A DNA stretch of 64,000 bases from JACPRL01 sp035573715 (GTDB taxonomy: Bacteria; Acidobacteriota; Terriglobia; Acidiferrales; 2-02-FULL-67-57), in the NCBI GenBank assembly GCA_035573715.1, contig DATLZZ010000024.1, forward strand, positions 1-64,000. The letters are read 5' to 3'. Both the position numbers and the translations under genes were made by a program. Position 1 is the stretch's first letter. Every line of letters starts with the position of its first letter. The notes under the pieces were generated by a model, which was not told where the DNA came from, ran no database searches, and saw only the letters and a list, made by a program, of their open reading frames with translations. Below, in pieces: positions 28,272 to 36,627 of the stretch.

Positions 28272-30395
28272 TCAGCCCGTCCGCTGCCGCAAGCGCCGCA
28301 CCGAATCCAGAATCGAGCTTACTACCGGGAGCCGCGTAAACTCCTCCAGCGAGTAGCGCGCCTTGCGGCGCCAGTTAGGTCGCTCGCGGCTGCTCGTGCC
28401 AGGGATGTTCTGCGGCTCGGTCTCGCCCCACAGATCCTCCAGGTTCAGAAGGATCGCCCCGGCTCGACTCGCCGCCAGGAACTCAGCGCAGGCGCGGAAC
28501 ACGGAGGACGAATCTGTGGCCTTTCCTTTCAGCCAGCCGGTACGGCGAAGTATTCGCGCCATCAGGACCCGCCGCCGCAGTCGCGCCTGATGTTGAGCGC
28601 GCGCGGCCGCCGGGCTCATCAGACCCAGGGCGCATCGGTCAGCGATGTCGCGCCCCTCCCACCAGCCAGCAAACGGTGGCATGTCGTGCGTGTTAAGGCT
28701 GGCCAGCGCATCCGCCGGCACCCGCTTCAGCGCCCGCTGAACACCGCCCTCGACTTCGTACTGCACCACAAACATTTTCAGAATCCCGTGGCGACTCATG
28801 GTCGAGTTGACGTACGGGGGCACGACACCCAGGTTCTCCCCCACGACGGCGGCGTGCTGCCGATGCGACTCAAGGCAGAGCAACGCGTAGACTTCCTCGG
28901 CACGATAATGCACGTACGCGCCCTCGCCCGCGGGCACGCCTGCCGGAATCCAGAACAAGCGGTGCAGCCCGGCAACGTGGTCGATGCGCACCAGGTCGGC
29001 GTAGCGCATTTGATGGCGCAGGCAGGCAATCAAGTAGCGATAACCGTGCTCGCGGATGCGCTCTGGATGCAAGGGCGGGAAACCCCAATTCTGGCCCTGC
29101 GTCCACACGCGGTCGGCAGGCGCCCCCACGCAGGTCCCCAGCGCAAACGCGCGCTGCTCGCGCCACACGTCGTACCCCTCCGAGTGCGTCCCGATAGGCA
29201 GGTCGAGGTTGAGCCCGGCACCGTAGCGCCGCGCGTGTGCCGCCAGACGTTTCATCTGCCGGTTGGCCAGCCATTGAACGTAGAGGTGGTAGCGGCGGTC
29301 GCTCTCCTCGTAATCGCCCGGCCGCAAATCGCCCCCGCGCAGCCGTGCTGGCCATTGCGACCACGGCCGGCGGCGCAGCTCAGTTGTAGCCCGAAAGCGG
29401 GTGTAGTCTTCGAGCTGCGGCGTAGTCTTGAGAAAGCGGCAAAATTCCGGCGGCGGCCCGCCGCGCCGCGAGAAGAAAGTCTGTGCCAGTCCCTCCAAGA
29501 TTTCTCGCTTGAGCGCCATCCCACGCCGGTAGTCGACAAGCGGCTCCCGGTGCAGTTGCTCCAGCGCTCTCCGAAACTGAGCTGAATTCAGCCGGCGCTG
29601 CGCGCTCGGGCACTGAACCAGCTCCGGCGCCTGTGTCACATCAAGATAGAACTCGCTCCAGAACAGTCGGCTGACCGGCGAGTAGGGGCTGGGTTCGAAC
29701 AGCTCATTGAGAAATGCCGGCAGCAAGGGCAGCGTTCCGAGCAGGCAGCTTCCTTGCCGCCCGGCCCACGCCGCGAACCGCTTGAGATCGGAAAAGTCGC
29801 CCGCACCCCAGCTCCCTTCCGTATGAAGCGCATAGAGCGGCAGGAACACGCTCCAGCACCGCCTCTTCCCCGGCGGGGCATAGGCTTTGGTGGGTGCGGC
29901 AATTACCAGAGCGTCTGACTGCTCGCCCCCGAGCTCCACTCGCAAGCGGTGATAGCCGAGCGGCAATGGCGGCAGTCGCAGCCCCCTCGCGACGTAGCCG
30001 ACGCCGTCCACCTCTTCTCGCCACCGCACCGGCAGGTCGTCCAACGAGGCGACCCAGCGCTTGCCGCCGCCATGCTCGAACCTGATGGCGATTTTCACGC
30101 GGCCACCAGGATGACGCGTCGGAAGACAAAGCGCTGCCTCAGTCGGCCGGCCATCCCACGTCACCATTACCGGTTCCAAGCGGCGCTCCCATTTCGCTCG
30201 CCGTTGTCCTCGCAGTGCGCGTGGTGCGTCGCTTGGAGAACGCAACTCCACTCCTAGAGCGCGCAGCACACCCAGCAACGTCTCCACTGAAACCGGGCGC
30301 GGGCGTCCGGTACGGAAGTCGGGGTATGAAGTTTCGACGCCGCAGTGGCGGGCGAGTTCCAGTAACGGTGTGGGAATCGGCCGGCGGTCGGGCAC
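28272..30395 (-). CDS. malQ: 4-alpha-glucanotransferase (amylomaltase, GH77)
   Basis: Transfers alpha-1,4-glucan segments between maltodextrins, linking glycogen turnover to maltose use. From the GTG at 30395 the protein has about 707 residues, including an N-terminal extension of about 170 residues before the GH77 barrel (family members range from about 500 to 700). Barrel motifs are LNLDLPIGTHSEGYDVW with the nucleophile Asp (about residue 397), ADLVRIDHVAGLHR, VVGENLGVVPPYV with the acid/base Glu (about 517) and LNTHDMPPFAGWW with the third carboxylate (about 563). A TTG at 30428 would add 11 residues. The GTG is preferred because TATGAT lies exactly 6 bases before it. Confidence 0.92.
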   Translation of the reverse strand: MPDRRPIPTPLLELARHCGVETSYPDFRTGRPRPVSVETLLGVLRALGVELRSPSDAPRALRGQRRAKWERRLEPVMVTWDGRPTEAALCLPTRHPGGRVKIAIRFEHGGGKRWVASLDDLPVRWREEVDGVGYVARGLRLPPLPLGYHRLRVELGGEQSDALVIAAPTKAYAPPGKRRCWSVFLPLYALHTEGSWGAGDFSDLKRFAAWAGRQGSCLLGTLPLLPAFLNELFEPSPYSPVSRLFWSEFYLDVTQAPELVQCPSAQRRLNSAQFRRALEQLHREPLVDYRRGMALKREILEGLAQTFFSRRGGPPPEFCRFLKTTPQLEDYTRFRATTELRRRPWSQWPARLRGGDLRPGDYEESDRRYHLYVQWLANRQMKRLAAHARRYGAGLNLDLPIGTHSEGYDVWREQRAFALGTCVGAPADRVWTQGQNWGFPPLHPERIREHGYRYLIACLRHQMRYADLVRIDHVAGLHRLFWIPAGVPAGEGAYVHYRAEEVYALLCLESHRQHAAVVGENLGVVPPYVNSTMSRHGILKMFVVQYEVEGGVQRALKRVPADALASLNTHDMPPFAGWWEGRDIADRCALGLMSPAAARAQHQARLRRRVLMARILRRTGWLKGKATDSSSVFRACAEFLAASRAGAILLNLEDLWGETEPQNIPGTSSRERPNWRRKARYSLEEFTRLPVVSSILDSVRRLRQRTG

Positions 30396-30401
30396 GGCGC
30401 C

Positions 30402-30407
30402 ATCATA
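30402..30407 (-). promoter_or_regulatory. -10 box of malQ, possible leaderless start
   Basis: TATGAT on the minus strand is followed by 6 bases (GGCGCC) and then the preferred GTG. This is the same geometry as at ligA. No Shine-Dalgarno is present. Confidence 0.4.
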
Positions 30408-30441
30408 CAGCGATGCCCAACTTCGCAAGAGGGCTTATTCG

Positions 30442-30768
30442 TCAGAAATACGGCACCGGGATGACGATGACCGGGCGGCGGTAAATGCGGCGGTCGTAGT
30501 AGAAGTCGCGCCGGCAGCCGTACTTCTTGGCCAGGCCGGGCGGCAGGTCGCAGTTCCCCCAACCCACCTTGTTGCCTCGGCTCCAGCCGTACGGACGACC
30601 GACGTGGCGGTCGGGGACTACAATCACCCGCGGCGAACGATCGACCACAACCACGCGCGGACGCCGGTCGTCATGGCGGCGGCCACGATGCCGGGCTTCC
30701 GCCGGCGCTGCCGCCAGAACCACCAGCGCCATCACCGCTACGGCAAGCGGTAAGAGGCGAAATCTCAT
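30442..30768 (-). CDS. Small secreted basic protein of unknown function
   Basis: A 108-residue protein with a clear signal peptide (RLLPLAVAVMALVVLAAAPAEA). The mature part is rich in Arg, His and Tyr (RHRGRRHDDRRPRVVVVDRS) and ends VIVIPVPYF. Two cysteines (NCDLPPG, KYGC) could form a disulfide. The start is fixed by a strong AGGAGG six bases before the ATG; the frame is open upstream. Similar 'YXRRDFYYD' small exported proteins occur in Gram-negatives, but no function is known. It lies 46 bases upstream of malQ on the same strand. Confidence 0.7.
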   Translation of the reverse strand: MRFRLLPLAVAVMALVVLAAAPAEARHRGRRHDDRRPRVVVVDRSPRVIVVPDRHVGRPYGWSRGNKVGWGNCDLPPGLAKKYGCRRDFYYDRRIYRRPVIVIPVPYF

Positions 30769-30920
30769 TTCACACCTCCTCCCCACTAGGACGCGTTCCG
30801 CGCCCATGCCGTTGCTTCTTGTTTCTAGGCGGCTACCCGGCGAGCATTTTCCCAGCTGCACTACCCAACCGTCTTGCTCGCGAGTAGAATGGTCGTTCCC
30901 GCAACCGAACAGGAGGCTCC

Positions 30921-31430
30921 ATGAAAATCAGCGACGTACTGTTGCCGGAGTTCGACAACGAAATGGCCAGCACGCGCAAGGTGCTCGAGCGCGTGCCGGA
31001 AGGCAAGCCCGACTTCAAGCCTCACCCCAAGTCCATGCCGCTGGCGCGACTGGCCGGACACGTGGCCGAGTTGCCTCTGTGGGGCGTGACCACGCTCACC
31101 CAGGACTCGTTCGACTTCTCTCCGCCCGACGGCACCCAGTATCAGCCGGCGCTGATGACCTCGCGGGCCGAGCTGCTGGCGCAGTTCGACGATGGAGTAG
31201 CCAAGACGCGCGCGGCACTTGCGGCGGCCAGCGACGACGCCTGGCTGCGCCCGTGGTCGCTGCTCAGCGGTGGCAAGACGCTCTTCAGCATGCCGAAGCT
31301 CGCCGTCTGGCGCGGCTTTGTGATGAGCCACCTCATCCACCACCGCGCCCAGCTCGGCGTCTACCTGCGCCTGAACGACGTTCCCGTGCCGTCCATCTAC
31401 GGCCCCTCCGCCGACGAATCGCCTTTCTAG
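30921..31430 (+). CDS. DinB-family protein
   Basis: A 169-residue four-helix protein of the DinB/YfiT type. These proteins are often metal-dependent enzymes acting with small thiols, or stress-induced proteins. The putative metal ligands are the His in RLAGHVAEL (about residue 47) and the pair in SHLIHHRAQLGVYLRL (about 136-145), the hallmark third-helix motif. A good ribosome site (AGGAGG) precedes the ATG. It is divergent from the small secreted protein gene. The precise reaction cannot be told. Confidence 0.88.
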   Translation: MKISDVLLPEFDNEMASTRKVLERVPEGKPDFKPHPKSMPLARLAGHVAELPLWGVTTLTQDSFDFSPPDGTQYQPALMTSRAELLAQFDDGVAKTRAALAAASDDAWLRPWSLLSGGKTLFSMPKLAVWRGFVMSHLIHHRAQLGVYLRLNDVPVPSIYGPSADESPF

Positions 31431-31484
31431 CCACGAGGGTGCATCGCCGGGCACAAAGGCAAAAACCGGCGCGCCGGGAGTTTG

Positions 31485-32489
31485 CTACTTTGCGGGAGGC
31501 GGGCTGGCTGCTGCTGGTGCGAGACTGCACCAGCCGTCTGCAACCTGACACTCGAGGCGGCTCACCTTACTGCCGTCTTCGAGCTCCACAGCTTCCTTGA
31601 GGACAACCGCAACCTTCCCGGTTGCGCGACGAACTGCTGTGATGGTCGCCACGCGCCAACCCCCGCCGGGACCGCGGAACACTTTGGCTCCGGTGGCGTC
31701 CTGAAAACCGCTTTTCCAATCACCGGTGACCTTCAGACCGCGAAAGTGCAGTAGAACTTGATCACCGGGCTTCAGGGCCCCTAGATCCGAGCTGGCCAGT
31801 TTGTAACCGCCCAAGGAGCCCTCGGCTCCTTCATACACCTCAAATCGGACGGCGACGCCGTCGCGGGAGATGACTTCGCCCGTGCCCCAAGTAGAGGTCA
31901 GCGTCTCATTGTGTCGAACCGTGTGATCCCGTCGGTTCAAGAAGCGCTCCGGCGAGCCGGCCTCGTAGCGGGCTGGGGGCGGCGCTGGGACCAGAAACTC
32001 CCCGGCCACTTCGTAATCCAGTTGCTGAATCTTCCGCCCGTCTTCCAAGGTGATTTGCTCTTCGAACTTCACCGTCACTCGTGGGCCCGACGATTCAAGA
32101 GACTTCAAGCTCACGGCACGCCAGCCCCCGAAGTCGTCTCGAAATATCTTTCCCCCCGCCGCGTCGTGCCACCCGCTGAAGAAATCGCCTTGGACGTCGA
32201 TTCCATAGAAATGCAGTGGAATCTGGTCGCCCATCTTCACGGCTTCAAGGTCAGCCTTGGCCAGCTTGTAGCCGATGACTTGCCCCGTCGCATCTTCGTG
32301 CAGTAGGAACTTCACTCGCGCCTTGTCCCGAGTGATGATTTCGCCCGTATCCCAGAAGAAGTTTGCCATGCCCGCCCCCGTGCTGACTGCACGCTGCGTC
32401 TTAATCTCAAACCCTTGGGCGAACGCCGGCGCGGCGAACAAACTGAGCAGAGCAAGAGACGCAATGGCGGACGGAAGCTTGCGAGTCAT
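31485..32489 (-). CDS. Secreted protein with two internal repeats, unknown function
   Basis: A 334-residue protein with a signal peptide (ASLALLSLFAAPAFAQG). The mature part is a direct duplication: residues about 38-165 and 195-322 share TGEIITRD/TGEVISRD, VIGYKLAKADLEAVKMGDQIPLHF versus LGGYKLASSDLGALKPGDQVLLHF, and LEDGRKIQQLDYEVA versus LEDGSKVSRLECQVA. Each unit looks beta-rich. I recognise no family. A strong ribosome site (GGAGG) precedes the ATG. The end is convergent with the DinB-like gene. The tail is Pro/Ala-rich. Confidence 0.75.
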   Translation of the reverse strand: MTRKLPSAIASLALLSLFAAPAFAQGFEIKTQRAVSTGAGMANFFWDTGEIITRDKARVKFLLHEDATGQVIGYKLAKADLEAVKMGDQIPLHFYGIDVQGDFFSGWHDAAGGKIFRDDFGGWRAVSLKSLESSGPRVTVKFEEQITLEDGRKIQQLDYEVAGEFLVPAPPPARYEAGSPERFLNRRDHTVRHNETLTSTWGTGEVISRDGVAVRFEVYEGAEGSLGGYKLASSDLGALKPGDQVLLHFRGLKVTGDWKSGFQDATGAKVFRGPGGGWRVATITAVRRATGKVAVVLKEAVELEDGSKVSRLECQVADGWCSLAPAAASPPPAK

Positions 32490-32534
32490 CCTCGACCTCC
32501 TCTTCGTATATGGTATTCAGGTTCTCAGGACGGG

Positions 32535-32834
32535 TCAAGCGCTACGGCGCGCAGAGCGAGGCTTTTCGCTCGCCTTGCGGCGGCGGCTCCAGTACCACCA
32601 GTTGGCTTGCACAGCGGCCAAACGCGGGTTGCGGGCTTGGGCCACCGCCGCGCGAAAGGTGTCGAGCACGCAGATGTCCTGGCTCTGTCCGGTGCGCCGG
32701 CAGAGCTCCTCGTAGAGTTGCTCCGGATTGCGCCGCGCCAGCTGCGCCACACTGCGCACGCCCAGCCGCTCGAAGTCGCGCAGCATCGCCGGGCCGACCG
32801 AAACCAGGTCCCCCAGCGCTCGTGTGTCCTTCAT
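32535..32834 (-). CDS. Helix-hairpin-helix protein (pathogenicity locus/Cdd1-like)
   Basis: A 99-residue protein. LVSVGPAMLRDFERLGVRSVAQLARRNPEQLYEELC is a helix-hairpin-helix fold of the 'pathogenicity locus' (Cdd1) family, and CVLDTFRAAVAQARNP is the conserved second half. The tail is basic (RRRKASEKPRSARRSA). Small proteins of this type are probably non-specific nucleic-acid binders; function is unproven. It starts 9 bases after the stop of the peroxiredoxin gene, so it likely shares its transcript. Confidence 0.8.
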   Translation of the reverse strand: MKDTRALGDLVSVGPAMLRDFERLGVRSVAQLARRNPEQLYEELCRRTGQSQDICVLDTFRAAVAQARNPRLAAVQANWWYWSRRRKASEKPRSARRSA

Positions 32835-32843
32835 CGCGTCGTG

Positions 32844-33503
32844 TTACTTCGGCTGCGGGACGATGCGCAGGTAGGGCCGTGGCGCCTTCCAGCCGCCGGG
32901 GAACTTCTGCTTGGCCTGTTCGTCCGACACGCTGGTGAGGATGATGACGTCGTCGCCCGGCTTCCAGTTCACCGGTGTGGCCACCTGGTGCTTGGCGGTG
33001 AGCTGCATCGCATCGAGCACGCGCAGCACTTCGTCGAAGTTTCGACCGGTGCTCATCGGGTAGCTGAGCATGAGCTTGATTTTCTTGTCGGGGCCGATGA
33101 CGAAGACGGTGCGCACGGTGGCGTTGTCGGCCGGGGTACGGCCGTCGCAGCTTGTGCCCGCGTCGGCGGGCAGCATGTCGTAGAGCTTAGCCACCTTGAG
33201 CTCCGGGTCGCCGATCAGCGGGTAGTCCACTCTGGCGCCCTGGGTTTCTTCAATGTCGGCCTTCCACTTCTTGTGGTCTTCCACCCGGTCGACACTCAGG
33301 CCGATGACCTTGCAGTTGCGCTTGCGGAATTCCTCCTGCAGCTTGGCCATGTACCCCAGCTCGGTGGTGCACACCGGTGTGAAGTCCTTCGGGTGGGAGA
33401 ACAGAATCGCCCAGCCGTCGCCGATCCATTCATGGAAGTTGATGGGGCCGTGGGTGGTCTCGGCGGTGAAGTTTGGTGCTTCGTCATTGATGCGGAGTGC
33501 CAT
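32844..33503 (-). CDS. 1-Cys peroxiredoxin (Prx6 type)
   Basis: Reduces hydrogen peroxide and organic hydroperoxides in the cytoplasm. It has 219 residues, the usual length for the Prx6 group. The peroxidatic cysteine is in the family box HPKDFTPVCTTELG (about residue 47). The group-specific arginine lies in MLPADAGTSCDGRTPADNATVRTVFVIGPD, and the long C-terminal extension (VATPVNWKPGDDVIIL) distinguishes Prx6 from 2-Cys AhpC. A second cysteine (NCKVIG) is not at a resolving position. A ribosome site (AGGAGG) lies before the ATG. Confidence 0.94.
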   Translation of the reverse strand: MALRINDEAPNFTAETTHGPINFHEWIGDGWAILFSHPKDFTPVCTTELGYMAKLQEEFRKRNCKVIGLSVDRVEDHKKWKADIEETQGARVDYPLIGDPELKVAKLYDMLPADAGTSCDGRTPADNATVRTVFVIGPDKKIKLMLSYPMSTGRNFDEVLRVLDAMQLTAKHQVATPVNWKPGDDVIILTSVSDEQAKQKFPGGWKAPRPYLRIVPQPK

Positions 33504-33688
33504 AAATCCCCTCCTGAGAAAAGTGCCTGCTGGCGATCAAGCGCTGCGGGAGGCCTGCTCGGCTTAGCAGGCAGCTACCAGTTTACTCAGAAACCGCAGG
33601 GCCGTCCAGTCGGTCAGAACCTGCGGGCACGACAGGAACGCTTCGTCTAATGGTGCCTTCGGCAAACTTGGAGGCGTGGGCCCGGGAT

Positions 33689-33765
33689 TGGAGGCGCGGG
33701 GGGGATTCGAACCCCCGAATGGAGGTTTTGCAGACCTCTCCCTTGGGCCACTTGGGTACCGCGCC
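33689..33765 (-). tRNA. tRNA-Cys (GCA anticodon)
   Basis: Minus-strand cloverleaf. The acceptor stem GGCGCGG/CCGCGCC pairs perfectly. The anticodon arm GAGGT-CTGCAAA-ACCTC carries GCA. The T arm GGGGG-TTCGAAT-CCCCC is canonical. The discriminator base is U, as required for cysteine tRNA, and the CCA end is encoded. A TATACT -10 box lies at 33775-33780 (minus). Confidence 0.97.
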
Positions 33766-33774
33766 GTAGAATCC

Positions 33775-33780
33775 AGTATA
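33775..33780 (-). promoter_or_regulatory. -10 box of the tRNA-Cys gene
   Basis: TATACT on the minus strand, 9 bases before the first base of the tRNA. No strong -35 was identified. Confidence 0.5.
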
Positions 33781-33953
33781 GCGAAAAGCTCGGCATGCCG
33801 CACGCGGCGCCTATGCGGATCCATCGCCCATATTGCAAGCTCGGGGTTTCGCCCGCGGGCTCGGCACCCCCAATGCGGCTCAACCTGGGTTCCGCGTCCT
33901 GAAGGCAAGTGTAAGAGTCACAGAGTGAAAGAGTCAAAGAGACAAGGCCCTCC

Positions 33954-34982
33954 TCAGGCGCGGGCAGTGGGAACGGGCGCGCTCAGGTCGACTTCACGCA
34001 GAGCCCGGGCGGAGTCTTCCGGCGGCGTGGGGTTGATGTAGAAACCGGTGCCCCACTCGAAGCCCGCCACCCTGGTGAGCTTGGGCATGAACTCCAGGTG
34101 CCAGTGGTAGAAGGGCTCCGTGTCTTCGCGCATGGGCGTGGTGTGCAGCACGAAGTTGTAGGCAGGACGGTCGAGCAGCAGGTCGCTGCGCTGCAGCAGG
34201 TTGCGCAGCGCCCGCGCCAGCTTCTCGTAGGCTTTGGAGGGCGCTTCTTCAAACGACGCTCCGTGGTGCTTGGGCAGAATCCAAGTCTCGAACGGGAAGC
34301 GCGGCGCGTAGGGCGAGACGGTGAGGAAGTCGTCGTCCTCCGCAACGATGCGCACGCCCGACTGCCGCTCCTGCCGGATGATGTCGCAGAAGATGCAGCG
34401 CTCCTTCATCAGGTAATACTGCTTGGCGCCGTCCACCTCTTCGCGCACGCGCTTGGGGACGATGGGCAAGGCGATGAGCTGCGAGTGGGTGTGCTCGAGT
34501 GAGGCACCGGCGGCCGCGCCGTGGTTCTTGAAGATGAGCACGTACTTGAAGCGCTTGTCCTTCTTCAGGTCGACGATGCGGTCGCGGTAGGCCCAGAGCA
34601 CGTCCTCGACCCGCTTTTCGGCCAGCCAACTCAGGCTGGTGTCGTGGTCGGGCGACTCGATAATGACCTCGTGGGCGCCGATGCCGCTGACCTTGTCGAA
34701 CAGGCCTTCGCCGCTGCGCTCCAACTCACCCTCGATGCCCAGCGCCGGGAACTTGTTCGGCACCACCCGCAGGCTCCAGCCCGGCGTGTTGGGCGGCGAG
34801 CCGTTGGAGCGGTAGGCGATGATTTCCGGCGGCGTCTTCTCTTCGTTGCCGTAGCAGAAGGGGCAGAACTTGTTGCCTTCGATGAGCACCGGCTCGCGGG
34901 CGTAGTCGCTGGGGCGCTTGGCGCGCTCGGTGGCGATGATGACCCAGCGGCCGATGATGGGGTCCTTGCGCAGCTCCGGCAT
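33954..34982 (-). CDS. galT: Galactose-1-phosphate uridylyltransferase
   Basis: Exchanges UDP between UDP-glucose and galactose-1-phosphate in the Leloir pathway; paralogues act on ADP-sugars. The 342-residue protein starts LRKDPIIGRWVIIATERAKRPSDY, has a zinc-binding FCPFCYGNE (about residues 39-47) and the HIT-type active site EHTHSQLIALP (about 163-173), where the second histidine is uridylylated. A second CIFC pair (about 197-200) and FYHWHLEFMPK (about 288-298) are also family features. HTHSQ replaces the Escherichia coli-type HPHGQ, as in many bacterial GalT-like proteins, so ADP-sugar specificity is possible. It begins 3 bases after the upstream small gene. Confidence 0.9.
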   Translation of the reverse strand: MPELRKDPIIGRWVIIATERAKRPSDYAREPVLIEGNKFCPFCYGNEEKTPPEIIAYRSNGSPPNTPGWSLRVVPNKFPALGIEGELERSGEGLFDKVSGIGAHEVIIESPDHDTSLSWLAEKRVEDVLWAYRDRIVDLKKDKRFKYVLIFKNHGAAAGASLEHTHSQLIALPIVPKRVREEVDGAKQYYLMKERCIFCDIIRQERQSGVRIVAEDDDFLTVSPYAPRFPFETWILPKHHGASFEEAPSKAYEKLARALRNLLQRSDLLLDRPAYNFVLHTTPMREDTEPFYHWHLEFMPKLTRVAGFEWGTGFYINPTPPEDSARALREVDLSAPVPTARA

Positions 34983-34985
34983 CCG

Positions 34986-35309
34986 TCAGTCCTTTCCTTG
35001 TAGCTGCATCTTCCAGATTGTCTTCGATTGAATCGTCCGAGTGCAAGCGATCCAGCGACCATCGGGCGAGACTTGAGGGTCGAGCAGAGTCGCAGGCTCC
35101 TGGGCCAGTTGGACAGGCGCGCCGCCGCTGCGCGGGATGGCGAGCAGTCGCATCCGGCCACCGGCGAGCGCCGAGTAGACGATGGCCTTCCCATTCGGCG
35201 TCCAGTCCAACCCGCCATAGGTGTTCTGGGGCCGAGCCGTCTCCGGTACCGCAGGGAAAAGAAGAAGGAGAGCCAACGCGAGCGACAGAGCAAAACTCGC
35301 CCCCCTCAT
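34986..35309 (-). CDS. Short secreted TolB-like beta-propeller fragment
   Basis: A 107-residue exported protein with a signal peptide (FALSLALALLLLFPAVPETA). Two PD40-type beta-propeller motifs follow: GGLDWTPNGKAIVYSA and DPQVSPDGRWIACTR. True TolB/DPP-IV propellers have six or seven such blades, so this is either a truncated remnant or a minimal domain that needs partners. It stops 3 bases before galT starts and should be cotranscribed with it. Confidence 0.6.
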   Translation of the reverse strand: MRGASFALSLALALLLLFPAVPETARPQNTYGGLDWTPNGKAIVYSALAGGRMRLLAIPRSGGAPVQLAQEPATLLDPQVSPDGRWIACTRTIQSKTIWKMQLQGKD

Positions 35310-35349
35310 GGCCTCGTATTATTCAGCATCCCGCACGCCCGGCCAAGCT

Positions 35350-36588
35350 TCAGCGCGAACCGAAGGCGCCCTTGTGAAGTCGGACAATGGGCGGAGCGCC
35401 CGCCGACGCCTCGATGGCCAGGATATCGAAGCGATAGCGGATGTCGGCCATGTTGAGGCGGCGGAGGTAGTCTTCGGCCATGCCAATGACGTGGCGCTGC
35501 TTGGCGTGATCCACGGCCTCTTCGGGCGGGCCACCGGTGGCGGTGGTGCGCGTCTTGACCTCGACGAAGGCCAGCACGCCGTCATCCCAGCCAATCAAGT
35601 CAATCTCGCCATGGCGGTGCGGGACGCGGTAGTTGCGCCCCACCACCGTGTAGCCGTGGCGTCGCAGATACCAGTAGGCATAGGTTTCGCCGCGCACGCC
35701 GGTGCGGCGCCGCTCTCGGCCCTCGTCCGCCTCGCCGCGAACCTCGGCGTCTCGAAAGCCCGCGCGAGAAGCCATCCAATGCACCAGTGGGAATGCGGCG
35801 CGGGGCAGCAAGCCGACACGCCGGCGCGGCGCTGCCTTGGTGTTCGCAGTCGAAGAGCGACGCGAGCCGTCGGCGCGCGCCAGCCGCCGCACTTGAACGA
35901 CGGAGCGAATCAGTTCCGGCAGGTTGTTCTTGCTGCGGCCGGCCTGGCGCCCGATAAACGTGAACGGCACCTCGACCACTCGCCACGGCTCGGTCTGCAC
36001 CAGCACTTCGAGCAGAATCTTGTAGCCGAGCGGCTGGAGACACTTGCCCTCGATGACTTCGCGCCGCACCGCGAAGCACCCCGAAAGCGGGTCGCGCAAC
36101 GCGGCCACACGCGGCAAGAGGAGGCGAGTGAGCGAAGCGCTCAGGTAGGAGCTGTAGAGCCGCAGTAGATTCCAGCCCTGCGTCTGGCCGCCGGCGACGT
36201 AGCGGCTGGCCACCGCCAAGTCGGCGCCCTCCTTAAGCGCGCGCAGCAGGTCAAGCAGCACCGATGGCGGGTGCTGCCCATCCGCGTCCATCACGGCCAG
36301 AACGGGTGCTCGCGCCGTCTGCCAGCCGGCCACCACCGCCGTTCCCAAGCCGGCCCTGGCGGGGCGATGGAGGACTCGGACGAGGCCAGGATGAGCGGCG
36401 GCGAGCTCGTCGGCGACGGCGCCGGTGCCGTCGGGCGAATTGTCGTCCACGATGATGACTTCGACCCGTGCCCGGTTGTCGTGGTGGAAGGCCTCGAGCA
36501 GCTCCGACACCAGTCGCCGAAGGCTTTCCGCCTCGTTGTAGGTAGGCAGGACGACCGAAATATCCGGCCGCAAGCTTGCACCCGGCAC
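35350..36588 (-). CDS. Fusion of a GT2 polyprenyl-phosphate glycosyltransferase and a YraN-type nuclease
   Basis: A 412-residue fusion from a GTG start. Residues about 9-235 are a GT2 glycosyltransferase of the dolichyl/polyprenyl-phosphate mannose synthase type: VVLPTYNEAESL, VIIVDDNSPDGT, LAVMDADGQHPP (metal-binding DAD) and VEVPFTFIGRQAGRSK. No C-terminal membrane domain follows. A basic linker leads to residues about 293-405, a complete UPF0102/YraN domain with RGETYAYWYLRRHGY, GEIDLIGWDD and FVEVKTR, the D...ExK core of a PD-(D/E)XK nuclease. The two halves normally belong to separate genes. No stop or frameshift is seen at the junction. Confidence 0.85.
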   Translation of the reverse strand: MPGASLRPDISVVLPTYNEAESLRRLVSELLEAFHHDNRARVEVIIVDDNSPDGTGAVADELAAAHPGLVRVLHRPARAGLGTAVVAGWQTARAPVLAVMDADGQHPPSVLLDLLRALKEGADLAVASRYVAGGQTQGWNLLRLYSSYLSASLTRLLLPRVAALRDPLSGCFAVRREVIEGKCLQPLGYKILLEVLVQTEPWRVVEVPFTFIGRQAGRSKNNLPELIRSVVQVRRLARADGSRRSSTANTKAAPRRRVGLLPRAAFPLVHWMASRAGFRDAEVRGEADEGRERRRTGVRGETYAYWYLRRHGYTVVGRNYRVPHRHGEIDLIGWDDGVLAFVEVKTRTTATGGPPEEAVDHAKQRHVIGMAEDYLRRLNMADIRYRFDILAIEASAGAPPIVRLHKGAFGSR

Positions 36589-36627
36589 GTTGGACGCGTT
36601 GTTGGAGGTCGTAGCGATGCGCGTATT

